From GSA-30 sp036384435 (GTDB lineage Bacteria; Pseudomonadota; Gammaproteobacteria; Xanthomonadales; Rhodanobacteraceae), in contig NZ_DASVMI010000030.1 of assembly GCF_036384435.1 (NCBI RefSeq), positions 68,319 to 132,318 of the forward strand: a stretch of 64,000 nt of DNA. Reading direction: 5' to 3'. The notes under the pieces were generated by a model. The model searched no databases. It saw only the letters and a program-made list of their open reading frames with translations, and was not told the DNA's origin. Both the position numbers and the translations under genes were made by a program. This document shows, piece after piece, positions 16,599 to 25,678 of this stretch; the first letter of the stretch is position 1, and every line of letters begins with the position of its first letter.

Positions 16599-18323
16599 TC
16601 ACGCACCCAGGGTCTCGGCAATCGCGGCCAACCACAGTGCCACGGCGACCGCACCGGGATCGGCATGACCACGGGTGCGATCGCCCAGGTACGAAGAGCG
16701 GCCCAGGCGGGGGGACATCTGACTGGTGGCTTGTGCGCCCGCTTGTGCTGCATCAGCGGCCGCATGGGCCACCGATGCGACAGCCATCGCCCGGCCGGCC
16801 GCTTCGGCGATCGCATCCGCGGCGGGGATGAGCGCGTCGAGCATGGTGCGATCACCAGCGCGCCCGCCACCGAGATCCTGCACGCCTTCCACCCCCGCAC
16901 GAAAAGCATCCCGCCAGGCATCGATGTCGCTGGCACTGGACGATGCCGAAAGCGTCACTGCCGCGCGCAACATGAATACAGCATACAGAGGCCCTGACGT
17001 TCCACCGATCACGCGGCGAAGAATGCCCGACAACGCAGCCAGCACAGACGCAGGATGGGATGCATCCAGCGCAGGGAGCGCATCGAGCATCGCGTTGACA
17101 CCACGACTCAGGCTCAGGCCGATATCGCCATCGCCAACGATCGAATCGAGCTCCGTCAACTCACTTTCCGCCTCACGTAGCGCCGCTGCGACGCCATGCA
17201 GGCAGGCCACGAAGCGATCTGCGTCGGCAGGTTGCGCCCACGTCGGTCCAACAAGCGCGGAATCACCCGCATGCAGGTCATCCGTCGCAGGCGCTTTGAC
17301 CGGCGGCGTTGAAGCCGGATGCGTCGCGGTAGTCCAGGCAGCCGCTGCCGTTGGCGCAAGAAGCCGCTCAAGCCTGGACGGATCGAGTCGCAGCAAGGAC
17401 ACCGAGCAACCGGGCATTTCAAGCGCACTGAGAAAGGTACCCGCCCATGAAGCTTCTGCAGCGATGCCGGCCTGGTGCAGGCGAGCAAGCACATGGCGAT
17501 TGACAATCGCCAACTCCTGCACCGCGCTACCTCCCAGGTTATTGATCAATACCGCGACCTTATCACCTGCACGCAACTGGCTGGATGCAAGCAGGCGATC
17601 CATCATCGTATCGACCATGGCATCGGCGACTTCGACATGCCCGCGTTGCGTTCCCTTCTCGCCATGAATACCCAGGCCATATTCGACTTCGTCGGCGCCC
17701 AGCTCGAATCCGGCTTTTCCTGCGGCCGGAACGATGCACGGTCCCAGGCCGAGCCCCATACTGAATACGTTATGGCTGGCCGCACTCGCTTCGTTGACTA
17801 CCTCGGCAAGCGACAAGCCCGCAGCTGCCGCGGCACCGGCCACCTTGTGCACGAAGACGGTGCCGGCGATTCCGCGCCGCCCGACGGCTCCTGTTGCTTC
17901 GAGTGCTACGTCATCACCGACCACGACCATCTCAACACGCAGCCCCGAAGCGCGGGCAATTTCAGCAGCAAGCCCGAAGTTGAGGCGATCTCCCGTGTAA
18001 TTCTTCACGATCATCAAGGTCCCGGCAGGTCCGGTAACCGTACGCAAGGCCGCCAGTACAGCATCCACACTGGGTGAAGTGAAAACTTCGCCGATGACGG
18101 CTGCCGTCAACATGCCTTCACCGACATAGCCGGCGTGCGCAGGCTCATGTCCTGCGCCTCCTCCCGAGATAATCGCGACCTTTCCGGCTGACGCATGCGC
18201 CGCATGGTCACTGCGTACGATGACGTTGTGTCCTTCCACGCGGGAAAGGCGGCCATCGGCGGCCACCAGGCCTTCAACCATGTCCTGCACGACATGCAGC
18301 GGGTCATTGATGAGTTTTTTCAC
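16599..18323 (-). CDS. dihydroxyacetone (glycerone) kinase, DhaK-DhaL fusion
   Basis: 574 residues from GTG 18323, which has AAGGAG eight bases upstream and gives the normal KKLINDP opening; the frame to 18398 adds an unrelated leader. The DhaK domain (about 1-330) contains SGGGAGHEPAHAGYVGEGML and GLGIHGEKG with the histidine that covalently binds dihydroxyacetone. A linker of about 40 residues leads to the DhaL domain (about 375-574), with the Mg-ADP loop DGDIGLSLSRG and RVIGGTSGPLY. The fusion of K and L marks an ATP-dependent kinase (Citrobacter type) rather than the PTS-dependent DhaKLM. It phosphorylates dihydroxyacetone or related trioses in the cytoplasm. Confidence 0.93.
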   Translation of the reverse strand: MKKLINDPLHVVQDMVEGLVAADGRLSRVEGHNVIVRSDHAAHASAGKVAIISGGGAGHEPAHAGYVGEGMLTAAVIGEVFTSPSVDAVLAALRTVTGPAGTLMIVKNYTGDRLNFGLAAEIARASGLRVEMVVVGDDVALEATGAVGRRGIAGTVFVHKVAGAAAAAGLSLAEVVNEASAASHNVFSMGLGLGPCIVPAAGKAGFELGADEVEYGLGIHGEKGTQRGHVEVADAMVDTMMDRLLASSQLRAGDKVAVLINNLGGSAVQELAIVNRHVLARLHQAGIAAEASWAGTFLSALEMPGCSVSLLRLDPSRLERLLAPTAAAAWTTATHPASTPPVKAPATDDLHAGDSALVGPTWAQPADADRFVACLHGVAAALREAESELTELDSIVGDGDIGLSLSRGVNAMLDALPALDASHPASVLAALSGILRRVIGGTSGPLYAVFMLRAAVTLSASSSASDIDAWRDAFRAGVEGVQDLGGGRAGDRTMLDALIPAADAIAEAAGRAMAVASVAHAAADAAQAGAQATSQMSPRLGRSSYLGDRTRGHADPGAVAVALWLAAIAETLGA

Positions 18324-18465
18324 GTGTGGCTCCTTGGGGACGGGGCAGACGCTTCGCGCATGCGACCCAGGGAGAGCCGCATCATGCGCATCGGCCAAAG
18401 CATGCGCCGTTCAAAGGGAGAATGTACAGGCTTGGAAAACCTTCGCGACAGGCTCTTGGGTCTCT

Positions 18466-19626
18466 TCAGATCGGAGAGGCAGAAAGAACGTTACGCCCTT
18501 GCTTACCGATTGACGGCTGGCCGCCGCCCACCCAACGACGCAGCCCTGTCCTGGCAACCAACAAGGAATAACTTGCCAGGCAAACAAGCAAGGTCAGCAG
18601 TACCGACACGACCAGCTTGAGGCTCCAGTGCCATTCCAGGTCGAGCAGGCCATACTGCACGCCAAGGAGTATCGGCAGGTGCACCAGGTATACCCAATAC
18701 GATGCATCCGCCAGCCATCGTAGAAGCCGGTTCGATATATCGAGCCATGTCCAGCCGGCCACCAGGCAGCAAAGTGTCAACCAACATCCAACGCACGACT
18801 CGAGCGCCGCCTTGATCGCGTCATCGTGCATATCGGCGTGACTCCAGCTCCCATGCAGTACGACGTAGGCCACCATGGCGGCGATGAACAACCAGGGCGC
18901 CAGGGTCTTGATGTCGTCGATGAACGCCCGATAGAGATAAAGATGGTAGCCGAGCCCGAAATACGCACCAAAGAAAATCACCGCCCATAGCTGGGGAAGC
19001 AGGGATTCGGGCGCGGGAAAGGGTTGACTGGTTGCGCCGAGCGCCAGCGATAACACCAAGGGGAGCAGCCATGCGATCAACCACGACGCTTTTCGTGTCT
19101 TCATGCGTGCGTGCCAGCGCCCGGTTTCCATCGTGGAAACCACCCAGACCAGAATGGTAAACAGCATCAAATATGCGAGAAACCACAGGTGTGCGAGCCC
19201 GGGAATGAACGGCACGCTTCCATGATTCGACGCGTAGCGCCGTATCCATGCCAGCATCGGCGATGGATAACGCACCGTGCGGGCAGCCAATACGGTGAGC
19301 CAGTAAGTACTGCTCCATACGATGGGCAAGCCCACGACCAGCGGCACCAGGATGCGGCGCAGCCGTGAGCGGAACATGTTCCAGAGCCCTCGCCTGGCAA
19401 CCAGCATGGCCGCAAAGAAGCCTGCCACCACAAAGAACAACGGCATGCGAAACATATGCAGCCACCAGGCAATGGCGTCGATTGCGTTTGAGCTTTGCCT
19501 GTCCGCCACGGGCCAGATGCCGTGGACCATCGGGCTATAAGCCAGAGCAGCATGGAAGATGACACCCGCGAGCATGGCTAGCGCCCGCAGGTTATCCATG
19601 GCATGAATCCGCCGCGCGTCTGGCAT
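18466..19626 (-). CDS. membrane acyltransferase family 3 protein (OpgC/OafA-like)
   Basis: 386 residues from ATG 19626 with AGGAA upstream, eleven bases after the ABC permease stop. About ten hydrophobic segments. The N-terminal MDNLRALAMLAGVIFHA block with its histidine, and the FRMPLFFVVAGFF and GLAHLWFLAYL blocks, are typical of acyltransferase_3 proteins; the order resembles glucan-succinylating OpgC (MdoC) proteins. Such enzymes O-acylate polysaccharides or glucans at the inner membrane. It is the last gene of the GntR-ABC operon, so its acyl substrate may relate to that transporter, or it may be an unrelated rider. Confidence 0.85.
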   Translation of the reverse strand: MPDARRIHAMDNLRALAMLAGVIFHAALAYSPMVHGIWPVADRQSSNAIDAIAWWLHMFRMPLFFVVAGFFAAMLVARRGLWNMFRSRLRRILVPLVVGLPIVWSSTYWLTVLAARTVRYPSPMLAWIRRYASNHGSVPFIPGLAHLWFLAYLMLFTILVWVVSTMETGRWHARMKTRKASWLIAWLLPLVLSLALGATSQPFPAPESLLPQLWAVIFFGAYFGLGYHLYLYRAFIDDIKTLAPWLFIAAMVAYVVLHGSWSHADMHDDAIKAALESCVGCWLTLCCLVAGWTWLDISNRLLRWLADASYWVYLVHLPILLGVQYGLLDLEWHWSLKLVVSVLLTLLVCLASYSLLVARTGLRRWVGGGQPSIGKQGRNVLSASPI

Positions 19627-19637
19627 GGGCCGGTTTC

Positions 19638-20312
19638 CTAGAGGAAGGAGGTCTTGCGCTTCTGTAACCAGCTGGTCAGGCCTATCGCGATGGCGATCGC
19701 CGCGCATTCTGCCGCGAGCACACCTAGCGCCGCTGGGCTCCAGACAACCCGGTCGCCACGGATGAATGGTGCGATGCCATCGAGCTGAGCGACCAGGTAC
19801 ATGAATGGGCCGAGCAACGTCATCAGCGCCAGCATCATGAAGGTATTCCAGCCTTCCGATTCCACTACGATGGCAAAACACAGCGAGGCGCTGAAACTGG
19901 CGAACAGGAACATCGCGGTCAACAACATCCAGACAAGGGAACCATCCGGGATCGCGGTCAACATGATCATGGCCACCATGCCACCGGTCACCAGCGAGAA
20001 GGGCAACATGTAAATCGCCAGATTGGCCAGCAGCTTGCCCCAGTACACATCCATCGGAGACACCGGCAGGCTCATGATGAAGGCGAGCGTCTGCTGCTTG
20101 CGCTCGGTCAACAGCGAACTCTGGATCGCGAATGATCCCACCACGACCTGCAACACCAGCAACAACAGCGCGCCAGCCGACGATGCCCAGGGCTTGCCCG
20201 TGCCGATCAGGCCCAGTGCCAGCACCATGCCAGCCACGTAGCCGGCCAGTTGCTTCTGGTAGACCTGCCAGTCCTTGATGACCAGCAAGGCGATCATGCG
20301 TGCGCGGCTCAT
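19638..20312 (-). CDS. ABC-2 type transporter permease
   Basis: 224 residues with six hydrophobic helices (about 20-40, 50-70, 95-120, 125-150, 155-175, 195-215). The pattern ERKQQTLAFIMSLPVSPMDVYWGKLLANL after helix 2 is the usual coupling region of ABC-2 permeases of the YtrA-controlled type. ATG 20312 overlaps the stop of the ATPase gene (ATGA, 20309-20312), showing translational coupling. Confidence 0.9.
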   Translation of the reverse strand: MSRARMIALLVIKDWQVYQKQLAGYVAGMVLALGLIGTGKPWASSAGALLLLVLQVVVGSFAIQSSLLTERKQQTLAFIMSLPVSPMDVYWGKLLANLAIYMLPFSLVTGGMVAMIMLTAIPDGSLVWMLLTAMFLFASFSASLCFAIVVESEGWNTFMMLALMTLLGPFMYLVAQLDGIAPFIRGDRVVWSPAALGVLAAECAAIAIAIGLTSWLQKRKTSFL

Positions 20313-21193
20313 GGGTTTGCTCCCCGGCGAACGGTCGTTACGAAGATGTCTTCCAACGCCATTGGCTCGACCGACACGATCTCCAGGCCTCTGTGCCGCA
20401 GCCCATGCAGGAACGACTCATCAAAGGCGTGGGTCTTGATTTCGATGAATGGCGCGCTTTCACGGATCGAGGCGATGCCAGGATCTTCACCGAGCCATGT
20501 GTCGATCGAACCGCGACACAGAATGCGTCGCCAACGGTCGAGGAAGGATTCTCTGTCGTCGCTGGCGACCACGCGGCCGCCGTGCAAAAACGTAATGCTA
20601 TCGGCCAGTTGCTCAATGTCGGCGGTGTTATGCGAAGAGAACAGGACCGATCGCTCCTCGTCGCGGAGCACGTCGGCCAATGCACCCAGCACTTCGGCGC
20701 GAGCCACGGGGTCGAGGCCGGTAGTCGGCTCGTCCAGCAGCAGCAGGCGCGGGTGGCGGGCAAAGATCAGTAGCAGCAGCGCCTTGACGCGTTGTCCGTG
20801 TGAAAAGCCGCCAAGCTTCTGCGAGGCACGCAGGTCGAAGCGGGAAAGCAGATCTTGCGCATACGTTTCATCCCATGCCGGATAGATCTGGCCGATCAGG
20901 TCCATATGCCATCGCAGGCTCTGTCCGCGATACAGACGTATATCGTCGGAGGCATAGCCGATCTGCTGCTTCACCTCGACCTGGGCGTCGGGCATGGGTT
21001 TGCCCAATACATCGACCGTGCCACTGTCTGCCCGAACCAGGCCGACAAGCAGGCGCATCAAGGTGGATTTACCAGCGCCATTGACGCCTACCAGCCCCAT
21101 GACCTGCCCCAGGGGCAACGTCAACGCAACGTCGTGCAACGCAAATTCACCGTACTGCTTTCTGACGCCATGAAGTGCGATGGCCAAAGACAT
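20309..21193 (-). CDS. ABC transporter ATP-binding protein
   Basis: 294 residues. Walker A GVNGAGKST at about 36-44, Walker B LLLLDEPTTGLDP near 153-165 and the H-loop SSHN near 188. The signature is GFSHGQR instead of LSGGQ, a mild variation common in ABC-2 type exporters. The C-terminal tail (about 215-294) is the extra regulatory domain of CcmA-like ATPases. A strong ribosome site (AAGGGGGG) precedes ATG 21193. It works with the permease at 19638; substrate unknown, but GntR/YtrA-linked systems often respond to cell-wall antibiotics. Confidence 0.92.
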   Translation of the reverse strand: MSLAIALHGVRKQYGEFALHDVALTLPLGQVMGLVGVNGAGKSTLMRLLVGLVRADSGTVDVLGKPMPDAQVEVKQQIGYASDDIRLYRGQSLRWHMDLIGQIYPAWDETYAQDLLSRFDLRASQKLGGFSHGQRVKALLLLIFARHPRLLLLDEPTTGLDPVARAEVLGALADVLRDEERSVLFSSHNTADIEQLADSITFLHGGRVVASDDRESFLDRWRRILCRGSIDTWLGEDPGIASIRESAPFIEIKTHAFDESFLHGLRHRGLEIVSVEPMALEDIFVTTVRRGANP

Positions 21194-21226
21194 GCGATAT
21201 CCCCCCTTGGGAGCCGCCCTGGACGT

Positions 21227-21616
21227 TTAAGATGTGTCGGAGGGTTGAAGCAAGGCTTCATCCACCCGCTTGCGTACTTGCCTGGGTTCCAATCCCAGTT
21301 TCCTCGCCGTGGCGATCAGTCCCGTCAACTGGGTACGAAACTCCGCTTCCAGCATGGATCGTGACGCTTCGGGCCGATCGGCAACGAAGGAGCCCTTGCC
21401 ATGCTGGGTCACGATGATCCCGGCATGCTCAAGCTCCATGTAGGCACGTTTGACCGTGATCACGCTGACCTGGCTGTTACTGGCCAGTTCGCGAATCGAA
21501 GGCAACAGATACCCTGCAGGCCATTGGCCCGCCATCACCTTTGCCACCACCTGCTCGACGATCTGCGCATACATCGGCGTGCTGGAGTGACTGGACAGAA
21601 CCAGTTCGTCACTCAT
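21227..21616 (-). CDS. GntR family regulator, YtrA subfamily
   Basis: 129 residues from ATG 21616; a frame from 21697 runs through the promoter and is not used. The winged helix covers residues about 10-80: TPMYAQIVEQVVAKVMAGQ, GYLLPSIRELA, VSVITVKRAYMELEHAG. The short C-terminal helical tail of about 45 residues marks the YtrA subfamily, whose members control adjacent ABC transporters. It leads the operon gntR-ATPase-permease-acyltransferase and is almost certainly autoregulated through the palindrome eleven bases upstream of its start. Confidence 0.92.
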   Translation of the reverse strand: MSDELVLSSHSSTPMYAQIVEQVVAKVMAGQWPAGYLLPSIRELASNSQVSVITVKRAYMELEHAGIIVTQHGKGSFVADRPEASRSMLEAEFRTQLTGLIATARKLGLEPRQVRKRVDEALLQPSDTS

Positions 21617-21626
21617 GCATGGACGG

Positions 21627-21650
21627 ATACTCACTGTGCATAGTGAGTAT
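21627..21650. promoter_or_regulatory. GntR (YtrA-type) autoregulatory operator
   Basis: ATACTCACT (21627-21635) and AGTGAGTAT (21642-21650) form a perfect 9-bp inverted repeat around GTGCAT. It overlaps the -10 box and the likely transcription start of gntR. Confidence 0.8.
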
Positions 21651-21673
21651 ATACAGATAAGCCCGGTCGTCAA
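21646..21673 (-). promoter_or_regulatory. promoter of the gntR-ABC operon
   Basis: On the minus strand TTGACG (21673-21668) and TATACT (21651-21646) are spaced by 16 bases, near the sigma-70 consensus. The operator palindrome covers the -10 element, fitting steric repression. Confidence 0.75.
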
Positions 21674-21700
21674 CTCCCGGCGGCTGGCCGCCGTCAACCA

Positions 21701-22822
21701 TCACCACACATCCACGATCAGTTCCAGAGCAGGCGGCTGGCCATCACTCCATGCCTTGATGGCAATGGTCGCCGGCACGAAACTCTGCCCCCGATATGCC
21801 GGGGATGCGGTGTATCGATTCACATGACCGGTGCGCAAGAGTTCGACCACGTCGTGATCGATCTTCTGCTTGGCTTTCCTGGCCGCCGTGGACACAAAGC
21901 AGGTGTTGGCCGGCACGTCATCGCCGCCCAGCTCCGGTGGAAACAGCAGGACTTTTTCAAGCAAGCCTTCTGCCGCCAGTTCTTCCAGTTGCTGGCGTGA
22001 GGACACATCGGAGAAATCCGGCGGTGCGGGCGGCTCCACGACCGACGCGCGATCACGCGCGCTGAACTGGCCTGTACCCGCGGCCGCCAGACGCTCGAGC
22101 AAGGCACGCCGGCCGTGCTCTTTCGACCATTGCATCTCGGTATCGGTGATGACGGTGGCAATGAGCCACTCCATTCGGCCGTGCGGCAACTCGATTGCCG
22201 TAGGCAATACGTCTTGCGCATGGGCAATCAGCAAATGCACATGGTCCTGCGCACCAACCTGGATATTCTCTACGGTCAGCCCGTCATAATCATGGACGCG
22301 CTGGAGTATGCCCGCATCATGCAGCAGCTCGGCTTGCGCCACCCACTGCAGCACCCACAACGGCCATTCGGCATCTTCGTGTGCCAGCACCATGAGTTCG
22401 TAGCCGTAGCCGGCGCGACCGGCAGGCGCGTCCACGCCGGACCTGGATTGCAAGGTGGCAGAGGCCCGATCCAGGCGCCCCAAGGGATCTTGCCCGGCGA
22501 CCAGGTCCGAAGACGCGACCTTCGTTGGCATATCCGTATTGGTCAGGCCAAAGGTGGTGTAGACCCAGGCATCTTCGGACAGCTTGTTTGCACGGATCGC
22601 ATGCAGGCCGCCGCCTGGCCAGGTACCCACGAGATGGCCGAGTTTCAGGAGATCATCCGGCAGCTTGCCGATGTGCTCGACATAGGCACGCACGCGCGCT
22701 GCATAGCCTTCGTCCCACGACGTCACCGGTTGATGATCGGTGTTCGCGTGCGGAGCGGCGACCTCAGGTCTCACGGTATCCTTACCCAGCAGGGCAACTA
22801 CCCGTTTCCAAAGCCCAGCCAT
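21701..22822 (-). CDS. Suppressor-of-fused-like domain protein
   Basis: 373 residues, cytoplasmic, no signal peptide. The first half (about 45-220) has the features of bacterial SUFU domains: a WVYTTFGLTNTDMP strand block, GYGYELMVLAHEDAEWP, then LPHGRMEWLIATVIT. The second half (about 240-373) is rich in charged residues and I do not recognise it. SUFU-domain proteins are a common predicted immunity family in polymorphic-toxin systems, but they also occur alone. No toxin gene is next to this one. Another protein with the same kind of domain occurs at 50031. Identification rests on pattern recognition only. Confidence 0.55.
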   Translation of the reverse strand: MAGLWKRVVALLGKDTVRPEVAAPHANTDHQPVTSWDEGYAARVRAYVEHIGKLPDDLLKLGHLVGTWPGGGLHAIRANKLSEDAWVYTTFGLTNTDMPTKVASSDLVAGQDPLGRLDRASATLQSRSGVDAPAGRAGYGYELMVLAHEDAEWPLWVLQWVAQAELLHDAGILQRVHDYDGLTVENIQVGAQDHVHLLIAHAQDVLPTAIELPHGRMEWLIATVITDTEMQWSKEHGRRALLERLAAAGTGQFSARDRASVVEPPAPPDFSDVSSRQQLEELAAEGLLEKVLLFPPELGGDDVPANTCFVSTAARKAKQKIDHDVVELLRTGHVNRYTASPAYRGQSFVPATIAIKAWSDGQPPALELIVDVW

Positions 22823-23026
22823 GCGTTACATCCCCTGTTCTTGAAAACCTGGCGCAGCCAAGTCCTTCACCGTCGCACGGCGAAGCTCGAAAGATAGCAC
22901 TCCTGCATACACCAGGCATGTCCGCGACATCGTATTTTCCTGCGACTCGGGCGCATGCCTCAGCGCTGGGCCGCTCACACTTTTGCTTCCAGGCTGCTAG
23001 CCTTTCCGCTCGCATGAGGCCAACGC

Positions 23027-23932
23027 ATGCCAGCTAACCTGTTGCCATTGAACGCCCTGATGGAGCCGCTGCGCGGCTTCGTCGCCGTGGGCAGGCATAT
23101 GAGCATTACCCAGGCAGCACACGAGCTATGCCTGAGCCAGTCGGCGGTAAGCCGGCAGGTACAGGCGCTCGAACAACGCCTGGGTGTGAAACTGCTGCAA
23201 CGAGGTCATCGCGCGGTGACGTTTACCGCCGAAGGCGAGCGATTGTTTCGCGAAGCTGATGCCGCCTTGCGGCAGCTGCAACAGGCGGTGACGTCGATAT
23301 CCGCCACGAACATCCCCCAGCCAGTCACGGTAAGCGCCAGCATCGGGCTGACCTCCTTGTGGCTGCTGCCCAGACTGGGGCGTTTCCAGCAGCAACACCC
23401 GGCCATCGATTTGCGCGTGGCGGCGAGCAATCGCCTGGTGAACCTCGATGTCGACGATGTCGACCTGGCCATACGCTATTGCGCCAGCGCCGATGCGCCC
23501 AACGGGGCGAGGCGACTGTTCGATGAGCAGATCGCGCCCGTGGCAAGCACCCAGCCAGGGCGGCATCACCTGCAATCACCCGATGACCTCGATGGCTCGG
23601 TATTGCTGGAATATGACGACGCCAGGCGACCCTGGTTGCAGTGGCGCGACTGGCTGCAGGCCCGCAGTTGGAAGGTGCGGCCCAAGGCGATACTGCGTTT
23701 CACCCAGTACGATCAGGTGGTGCATTCGGCCCTGGCTGGCCAGGGTATTGCCCTGGGGCGCATACCCTTGCTCGGATCATGGCTGGAAGGCGGCCAGTTG
23801 CAGTTGTTGGACACGCCAGGCAAACCCCAAGGGACTGATCACGCCTACTGGCTGCTCCAGGACAACCGGCCACACCGCGACGGCGTGCTCGCCGTCGTCT
23901 CGTGGCTGCTCGCCGAGGCCGGCATCACCTGA
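23027..23932 (+). CDS. LysR family transcriptional regulator (GcvA-like subgroup)
   Basis: 301 residues. The HTH (about 8-65) reads FVAVGRHMSITQAAHELCLSQSAVSRQVQALEQRLG; the effector domain follows with the GcvA/AmpR-type blocks (VTVSASIGLTSLWLLPRL, DVDLAIRY). GAGG lies about nine bases before ATG 23027. No divergent partner is adjacent within 200 bases except the SUFU-like gene at 22822, so its target is not obvious. Confidence 0.9.
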   Translation: MPANLLPLNALMEPLRGFVAVGRHMSITQAAHELCLSQSAVSRQVQALEQRLGVKLLQRGHRAVTFTAEGERLFREADAALRQLQQAVTSISATNIPQPVTVSASIGLTSLWLLPRLGRFQQQHPAIDLRVAASNRLVNLDVDDVDLAIRYCASADAPNGARRLFDEQIAPVASTQPGRHHLQSPDDLDGSVLLEYDDARRPWLQWRDWLQARSWKVRPKAILRFTQYDQVVHSALAGQGIALGRIPLLGSWLEGGQLQLLDTPGKPQGTDHAYWLLQDNRPHRDGVLAVVSWLLAEAGIT

Positions 23933-24051
23933 AACCCGGGTTCTGGCATGCGCCGGACGCATGCCAGATGCGCATGTTTTGCGTTTGAGGCGCCGCCGTG
24001 ATCGGTGCCCAATAACCGCACACGCCATCTGCGGCGTGTGCTGGAGCTCGC

Positions 24052-24963
24052 ATGTCGATCAAACCCGAACTATCCGCACCAGACACAGCGCATATTCCCT
24101 CAATGCATGGCGCACAAAAATGGTTCATGCCCTCGCCGCCCATCGTGCAAGCGACGTTGAGCTACCTGGTGCCGGGCGATGCGACGCCCATCCAATACGC
24201 TTATGAGCCGCCAGCCGGCACGCCGTGGGAAAGCGGCGAATTCGATGATGCGACCATGAGCATCGGCGATGCCCGCAAGCGGGACATGCAACCATCGTTG
24301 CACCGCGATGGCTTCGAGCTATGGGATGCCCCGACCCAACTGCAAAACCATGACGACGACGATGAAATTCGGCGCGTCTACTACCCCGAGCTCGAAGAGC
24401 TGGCCCTGGTTTCGACCGGCGGTCGCCATGCCTTCGTATTCGACCATCTCGTACGCCAGCGCCAACCTGACGACCAGTCGCTGAACTTCGGCCGCGCCAG
24501 GCGCGGCCAGACCGCCGGACCGAACGCCCGCATCCATACCGATTACACCGAAGCATCCGGTCAGCGTCGCCTTGGCCTGGTGCTCGGCCAGGACCTCAAT
24601 CGCCACCGATCCTCGCGCTATTGCATCGTCAATGTATGGCGTTCCCTGCGCGGGCCGGTATTGGACACTCCACTGGCCGTGTGCGATGCACGCAGCGTGG
24701 ACGCGGGCGACCTGATTCAGGCCGAAGTGCGCTATCCGCGCCGCAACGGAGAAATCTACCTGGCCACCCGCTCGGCTCGCCATCAGTGGTGGTATTACTC
24801 GGCCATGGATCGCCCCGAAGCGTTGGTCTTCAAGCAGTACGATTCCAGGCTCAGTGGCGTATCGCGATTCGTCCCGCATGCAGCGTTCGCGCACCCGGAC
24901 GCACCCAAGGATGCACCGCCGCGGCTGAGCATCGAAGCGCGCTGCCTTGTCCTTCTCGATTGA
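24052..24963 (+). CDS. CmcJ/NvfI family oxidoreductase (AsaB-like)
   Basis: 303 residues. The sequence shows the family's conserved blocks: VYYPELEEL, the H-x-D pair in RIHTDYT (about 158-164), NVWRSLRGPVLDTPLAVCDARS and HQWWYYSAMDRPEALVFKQYDS, ending with RFVPHAAF. Members include CmcJ (cephamycin 7-alpha position) and fungal NvfI/AsaB-type tailoring enzymes; the H-x-D and distant H suggest an Fe(II)/2-oxoglutarate-type centre. It is followed three bases later by a DsbA-like isomerase frame, so the two are probably one operon. A link to the nearby NRPS, 3 kb downstream, is possible but unproven. Confidence 0.78.
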   Translation: MSIKPELSAPDTAHIPSMHGAQKWFMPSPPIVQATLSYLVPGDATPIQYAYEPPAGTPWESGEFDDATMSIGDARKRDMQPSLHRDGFELWDAPTQLQNHDDDDEIRRVYYPELEELALVSTGGRHAFVFDHLVRQRQPDDQSLNFGRARRGQTAGPNARIHTDYTEASGQRRLGLVLGQDLNRHRSSRYCIVNVWRSLRGPVLDTPLAVCDARSVDAGDLIQAEVRYPRRNGEIYLATRSARHQWWYYSAMDRPEALVFKQYDSRLSGVSRFVPHAAFAHPDAPKDAPPRLSIEARCLVLLD

Positions 24964-24984
24964 TTCTTGACGACGGAGCTTTCC

Positions 24985-25596
24985 ATGATCGAATGCTGGT
25001 TCGAATTCGGCAGCAACTACAGCTATCTGAGCGTCATGCGCATCGAGCAGGAAGCTGCCGCGCGCGGCGTGACCGTTCAATGGCGCCCATTCCTTCTTGG
25101 CCCTATTTTTCATAGCTTCGGCTGGGATAATTCACCCTTTGTGCTACAGGAAGCCAAAGGCCGCTATGTCTGGCAGGACATGCCGCGGCAATGCCTGAAA
25201 TATGGGCTTGCCTGGCGACAACCCAGCCAGTTTCCGCGACGAGCACTGCTACCCATGCGCGTGGCGCTGCTCGGTGAAGACCAGCCCTGGATGGCCGCCT
25301 ATTGCCGCCGTGTCATGCGCATGAACTTTGCCGAGGACCGTGACATCGACACGGTACAGGCGGTCAGCGAGGCGTTGTCCGAACTCGGGCTGCCCGTGGA
25401 GCAGATCCTTCAGCAAGCCGGTAGCGACGAGGTGAAGCAACGCTTGCGCGAGCGCACCGAACAGGCCAAGGCGCGGGGCATTTTCGGCGCCCCCATGTTT
25501 TTCGTCGGTAACGACATGTACTGGGGCAACGATCGCCTGGAAGATGCGCTCGATGACGCCGCCGCGCGGCAGGCCACGCCTGAAGCAACAGACTGA
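24985..25596 (+). CDS. 2-hydroxychromene-2-carboxylate isomerase-like (DsbA family) protein
   Basis: 203 residues from ATG 24985, with GGAG at 24975-24978. The opening CWFEFGSNYSYLSVMRIE matches HCCA isomerases (kappa-class GST/DsbA fold), where the Ser after FGS-x-Y replaces the catalytic cysteine; GIFGAPMFFVGNDMYWGNDRL near the C-terminus is the cis-Pro and substrate block. These enzymes use glutathione in naphthalene-like catabolism or act as GST-like isomerases. Likely co-transcribed with the CmcJ-like gene 21 bases upstream. Confidence 0.88.
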   Translation: MIECWFEFGSNYSYLSVMRIEQEAAARGVTVQWRPFLLGPIFHSFGWDNSPFVLQEAKGRYVWQDMPRQCLKYGLAWRQPSQFPRRALLPMRVALLGEDQPWMAAYCRRVMRMNFAEDRDIDTVQAVSEALSELGLPVEQILQQAGSDEVKQRLRERTEQAKARGIFGAPMFFVGNDMYWGNDRLEDALDDAAARQATPEATD

Positions 25597-25599
25597 AAC

Positions 25600-25625
25600 A
25601 AGCCCGCGTGCAAGGCGCGAGGCTT
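25600..25625. terminator. terminator hairpin after the isomerase gene
   Basis: AAGCC-CGCG (25600-25608) pairs with CGCG-A-GGCTT (25616-25625) with one bulge. Only a short T run follows, so strength is uncertain. Confidence 0.45.
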
Positions 25626-25678
25626 TGGTTCAAGCCAAGGACGGCCTGGGTGCCCGGACATTACGCTAACTGTGCCGG

